Assembly: GCA_902795845.1 (NCBI GenBank)
Contig: CADBMU010000044.1
Span: 1 to 8,499, forward strand
From: an uncultured Erysipelotrichaceae bacterium
GTDB lineage: Bacteria > Bacillota_I > Bacilli_A > RF39 > UBA660
Direction of reading: 5' to 3'
Length of the DNA stretch: 8,499 bases
Shown piece by piece: positions 6,535 to 8,499 of this stretch. The position numbers and the translations under genes were made by a program. Numbering within the stretch: position 1 is the first letter of the stretch; each line of letters begins with the position of its first letter. The notes beneath the pieces were generated by a model, which saw only the letters and a program-made list of their open reading frames with translations, ran no database searches and was not told where the DNA came from.

Positions 6535-7419
6535 ATGGAGTTGAATAATTCAGAAAAGTTAAAAGCATTTTTAAGAAAAGAAATGAATCGTTTAAATATA
6601 AGTAGTACAAATATTTACAGAACATATTTTGCTAGAAAATTATTAGAAAGAATTAGTGAGTATAATGATGGTGAAATAATATTAAAAGGAAGTTCTGCCC
6701 AAATTGTTTACATTGGATCATTAGTAAGAGCTATAACTGATATTGATCTTGCTTCAATAAATAATTATAATGAAGCAATGCCATATATCTCATTAGCAAT
6801 TCAAGAAAGTAATAATTTATTTTTTGAATTTATGAAAGGTTTTAATAGAACTAAGACAGGGATTTATAAAATATCATTAATGGCAAATTATTTAGGTATT
6901 AAACAAAATTTAAATATTGATTTTCAAGATAATTATAATAGACTTTTAGAAAAAAAACGTCTTATATATCCAGCAATATTTGAAAATGACAAACCTTTTG
7001 AAGTATTTGTTCCATCATATGAAGAATATTTAGCAGAAAAAATATGCATAATTCTTGAAAGTAATAAACAAGATGTTTTGAATACAAGAGTTAAAGATTT
7101 CTATGATATTTACGAGCTACATGGGGGTAAATATGATGCTGATAAATTAAGTGAATATTTTGGTAAAATGCTTAAACTAAGGCATAAAATAGAATCTAAA
7201 GATGCAACAACTCTAATTTTAAATAAAGAATTTGTTGATAAACATAAGGAAATTTGGGATAGAACCGTAAAAAAATATGATTTTATGGATCATAATATAG
7301 ACTTTGAAGGAGCAGTTTATTATACTAGAGGAGTAGCTCGTGACTTGTTACAAAGAAATGGTGAAGATATGCCCGCCTCTACAATTGAAATATTCTCAGG
7401 AAATAAAAAAAATAGATAA
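6535..7419 (+). CDS. AbiEii/MenT-type nucleotidyltransferase, solo
   Basis: The 294 residues fit the AbiEii/AbiGii toxin family (DNA polymerase beta-type nucleotidyltransferase fold). Motif 1 is K51-GSSAQ, followed by RAITDIDLA with D69 and D71 as the expected metal-binding pair. The strand with IDFQ (128-131) follows. The family's second conserved block is LAEKICIILES (166-176), then TRVKDFYDIYEL (184-195) with K187, D188 and D191. Family members act as toxins that transfer nucleotides, in MenT cases to tRNA acceptor ends, and usually pair with an AbiEi-type winged-helix antitoxin. Neither neighbour resembles one, and the gene has its own promoter and AAGGGGG site (6520-6526). It may be a domesticated chromosomal enzyme rather than a toxin. 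The last codons form part of the shared terminator. The family call is firm; the substrate is unknown. Confidence 0.88.
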   Translation: MELNNSEKLKAFLRKEMNRLNISSTNIYRTYFARKLLERISEYNDGEIILKGSSAQIVYIGSLVRAITDIDLASINNYNEAMPYISLAIQESNNLFFEFMKGFNRTKTGIYKISLMANYLGIKQNLNIDFQDNYNRLLEKKRLIYPAIFENDKPFEVFVPSYEEYLAEKICIILESNKQDVLNTRVKDFYDIYELHGGKYDADKLSEYFGKMLKLRHKIESKDATTLILNKEFVDKHKEIWDRTVKKYDFMDHNIDFEGAVYYTRGVARDLLQRNGEDMPASTIEIFSGNKKNR

Positions 7420-7446
7420 TATAACAATATAATTATCTATTTTTTT
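7406..7446. terminator. Bidirectional terminator shared by converging genes
   Basis: A 15-bp perfect stem (7406-7420 with 7432-7446) has an A tract on one side and a T tract on the other, so on either strand the hairpin ends in T residues. The plus-strand stop (7417-7419) and the minus-strand stop (7437-7439) both lie within the arms. Loop 7421-7431. Confidence 0.9.
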
Positions 7447-7805
7447 ATTATTTGATAGACTTCATCAACGGTATTTTTAGCACCATCAGATATTAATAAA
7501 TTAGGTAGTAAGTGCATATGAAAGTGTTTTACTACTTGGCTATCGCCATAATTAAATGAAATTGATAATGCTTTAACATTTAATTTTTCCATTAACATTT
7601 TAGTTAATTCTTTTCTAACTTTATTCATATGAATTATTATATCATCATCAAGTTCCATAAAATCAGTATAATGTTTTTTAGGAATTAATAAAACGTGTCC
7701 ATCTACAGTAGGTTCAATATCCATAAAAGCATAAACTAATTCATCTTCATATATTTTTTTACTAGGCATTTCACCATTTATTATTTTACAAAAAATACAA
7801 TCCAT
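7437..7805 (-). CDS. HIT family nucleotide hydrolase
   Basis: Histidine-triad proteins of the HINT branch hydrolyse the nucleotide-phosphorus bond of AMP-lysine-type adducts and similar nucleotidyl conjugates. The signature H94-F-H96-M-H98-LLP is intact, with H96 as the expected nucleophile. N-terminal C3-x2-C6 together with H45 (PKKHY) fits the zinc site seen in many bacterial members. The opening, CIFCKIINGEMPSKKIYEDE, and GHVLLIPKKHY (36-46) are typical. At 122 residues it is slightly shorter than the usual 130-145, with a reduced C-terminus. AGGAG on the minus strand (7818-7814) lies 8 bases before the start. In many Bacillota a HIT gene lies close to rpsU-yqeY; here both occur in the window but are separated by 6 kb. 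It is divergent from cotE. Confidence 0.95.
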   Translation of the reverse strand: MDCIFCKIINGEMPSKKIYEDELVYAFMDIEPTVDGHVLLIPKKHYTDFMELDDDIIIHMNKVRKELTKMLMEKLNVKALSISFNYGDSQVVKHFHMHLLPNLLISDGAKNTVDEVYQIIKK

Positions 7806-7827
7806 AACATCATCTCCTGATAAAAAT

Positions 7828-7844
7828 ATATCATAAAATGATAT
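7828..7844. repeat. Inverted repeat between HIT gene and cotE
   Basis: ATATCAT and ATGATAT (7-bp perfect arms) flank AAA. It lies in the divergent intergenic region, 23 bases upstream of the HIT start codon on its strand and about 75 bases upstream of cotE, so it could be an operator acting on either gene. The AT-rich context makes chance occurrence possible. Confidence 0.35.
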
Positions 7845-7869
7845 TAAAATAAATTAACTTTTATAAAAT
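7838..7869 (+). promoter_or_regulatory. Tentative sigma-E-like promoter of cotE
   Basis: GATATT (7840-7845) resembles the -35 and TATAAAAT (7862-7869) the -10 (CATACAAT) of mother-cell sigma-E promoters, but the 16-base spacing is longer than the usual 14-15. Transcription of cotE by mother-cell sigma factors is known in Bacillus subtilis; here it is inference. A 10-bp direct repeat, ACTTTTATAA (7857-7866 and 7875-7884), overlaps the region. Confidence 0.25.
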
Positions 7870-7919
7870 TATGTACTTTTATAACGTATTAAGCATAAAT
7901 TGTAGTAGGAGATGAGATA

Positions 7920-8444
7920 ATGTCTAATTTCAAAGAGATTGTTACCAAAGCTGTAGTTGGTAAAGCAAAAAAAAATAGTGTTGATTCTTTTTCAGTCGAA
8001 ACAGAAGAAGTTCCTAATACAGTACTTGGATGTTGGGTTATAAATCATACTTTTAGTGGAGTTAATAATAACGGTAGAGTTGGAGTAAATGGAGAATATG
8101 ACATAAATGTTTGGTATTCTTATGACAATGATACAAAAACTGCTGTTAGTACTAAAAGATATGCTTATAACGATAATATAAATGTTAATTTGAAAGATAA
8201 TACTGGTCTTTCAAGTTCTAACGAAATAATAGTTAGAAGCTTAAAACAACCTACTGTTAGTGATGTTAAAATAGATAATAATATTGTTAAGGTAGTTGTT
8301 GAAAAGGAATTAGCAGTTGAAGTTATTGGAGATACTAAAATAAAAGTAAGTATTGAGGAATTGGATGACGATTATGATATAGCTGATGATAATGATATTA
8401 GTGATGAAGTAATAGATGAAATTGATGAAAACTATTTAAACTAA
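7920..8444 (+). CDS. cotE: Outer spore coat morphogenetic protein CotE
   Basis: CotE organises assembly of the outer coat on the forespore surface in the mother cell. The 174 residues align along their whole length with the Bacillus protein (about 180). The blocks are FKEIVTKAVVGK (4-15), VLGCWVINH (35-43), GEYDINVWYSYDNDTKT (58-74), the central RYAYNDNINVNL strand region, IIVRSLKQPTVSDVKI, and KELAVEVIGDTKIKV, followed by the typical acidic tail (about 145-174, rich in Asp and Glu). The C-terminal tail is where Bacillus CotE contacts client coat proteins. AGGAG (7907-7911) lies 8 bases upstream. It is monocistronic, bounded by the divergent HIT gene and its own terminator. Its presence shows that the organism comes from a spore-forming lineage. 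Confidence 0.96.
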   Translation: MSNFKEIVTKAVVGKAKKNSVDSFSVETEEVPNTVLGCWVINHTFSGVNNNGRVGVNGEYDINVWYSYDNDTKTAVSTKRYAYNDNINVNLKDNTGLSSSNEIIVRSLKQPTVSDVKIDNNIVKVVVEKELAVEVIGDTKIKVSIEELDDDYDIADDNDISDEVIDEIDENYLN

Positions 8445-8464
8445 GCAAAAACTTAGTTTTTTTT
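8438..8464 (+). terminator. Terminator of cotE
   Basis: AAACTAAG (8438-8445) pairs perfectly with CTTAGTTT (8452-8459) around CAAAAA, followed by T to 8464. The cotE stop codon (8442-8444) is part of the stem. Bases 8465-8499 after it show nothing identifiable. Confidence 0.9.
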
Positions 8465-8499
8465 ATAAAAAATTAAAATTTAACAGATTTTGAAAATTG

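Noticed and set aside
7888..7906. CATAAATT (7894-7901) as a sigma-E or sigma-K -10 for cotE
   Set aside because: It would start transcription at or after the ribosome-binding site AGGAG (7907-7911), leaving no usable leader.

Overview
The window is very AT-rich with strong Shine-Dalgarno sites and intrinsic terminators. It carries a CotE spore coat gene and a T-box-controlled threonyl-tRNA synthetase. Together these point to an endospore-forming, low-GC Bacillota, probably of the uncultured Bacilli/Erysipelotrichia-like gut lineages; that placement is inference. Tryptophan is always TGG and none of the ten stop codons is TGA.

Layout. Bases 25-132 hold a possible tiny membrane protein, or the tail of a longer gene running off the window edge. 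Bases 134-240 hold a candidate small RNA on the minus strand that ends in a clear minus-strand terminator. From 326 an extended -10 promoter drives rpsU (TTG start) and yqeY, closed by a terminator at 1033-1075. Bases 1095-3461 encode a 788-residue protein. I read its C-terminal 300 residues as a degenerate RNase II/R (RNB) catalytic fold that has lost its active-site aspartates, behind a long helical N-terminal region.

Bases 3465-6470 form a threonine-responsive transcription unit: promoter, compact T-box leader, an unrecognised 172-residue protein, a ThrRS without the usual N-terminal TGS domain, an unrecognised 149-residue protein starting on the thrS stop codon, and a terminator that begins inside the last codons. 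A separate promoter at 6479-6507 drives a solo AbiEii/MenT-type nucleotidyltransferase with no visible antitoxin. It converges on a HIT-family hydrolase gene (minus strand), and a single bidirectional terminator overlaps both stop codons. The final gene is cotE, divergent from the HIT gene, with its own terminator.

How the genes relate: rpsU, yqeY and thrS are translation functions. The T-box should raise thrS and its two unknown partners when uncharged tRNA-Thr accumulates, so those two proteins are the best candidates in the window for undescribed translation-linked functions. The degenerate RNB protein and the orphan nucleotidyltransferase are the other non-routine genes. No mobile element, CRISPR array, tRNA or rRNA is visible.
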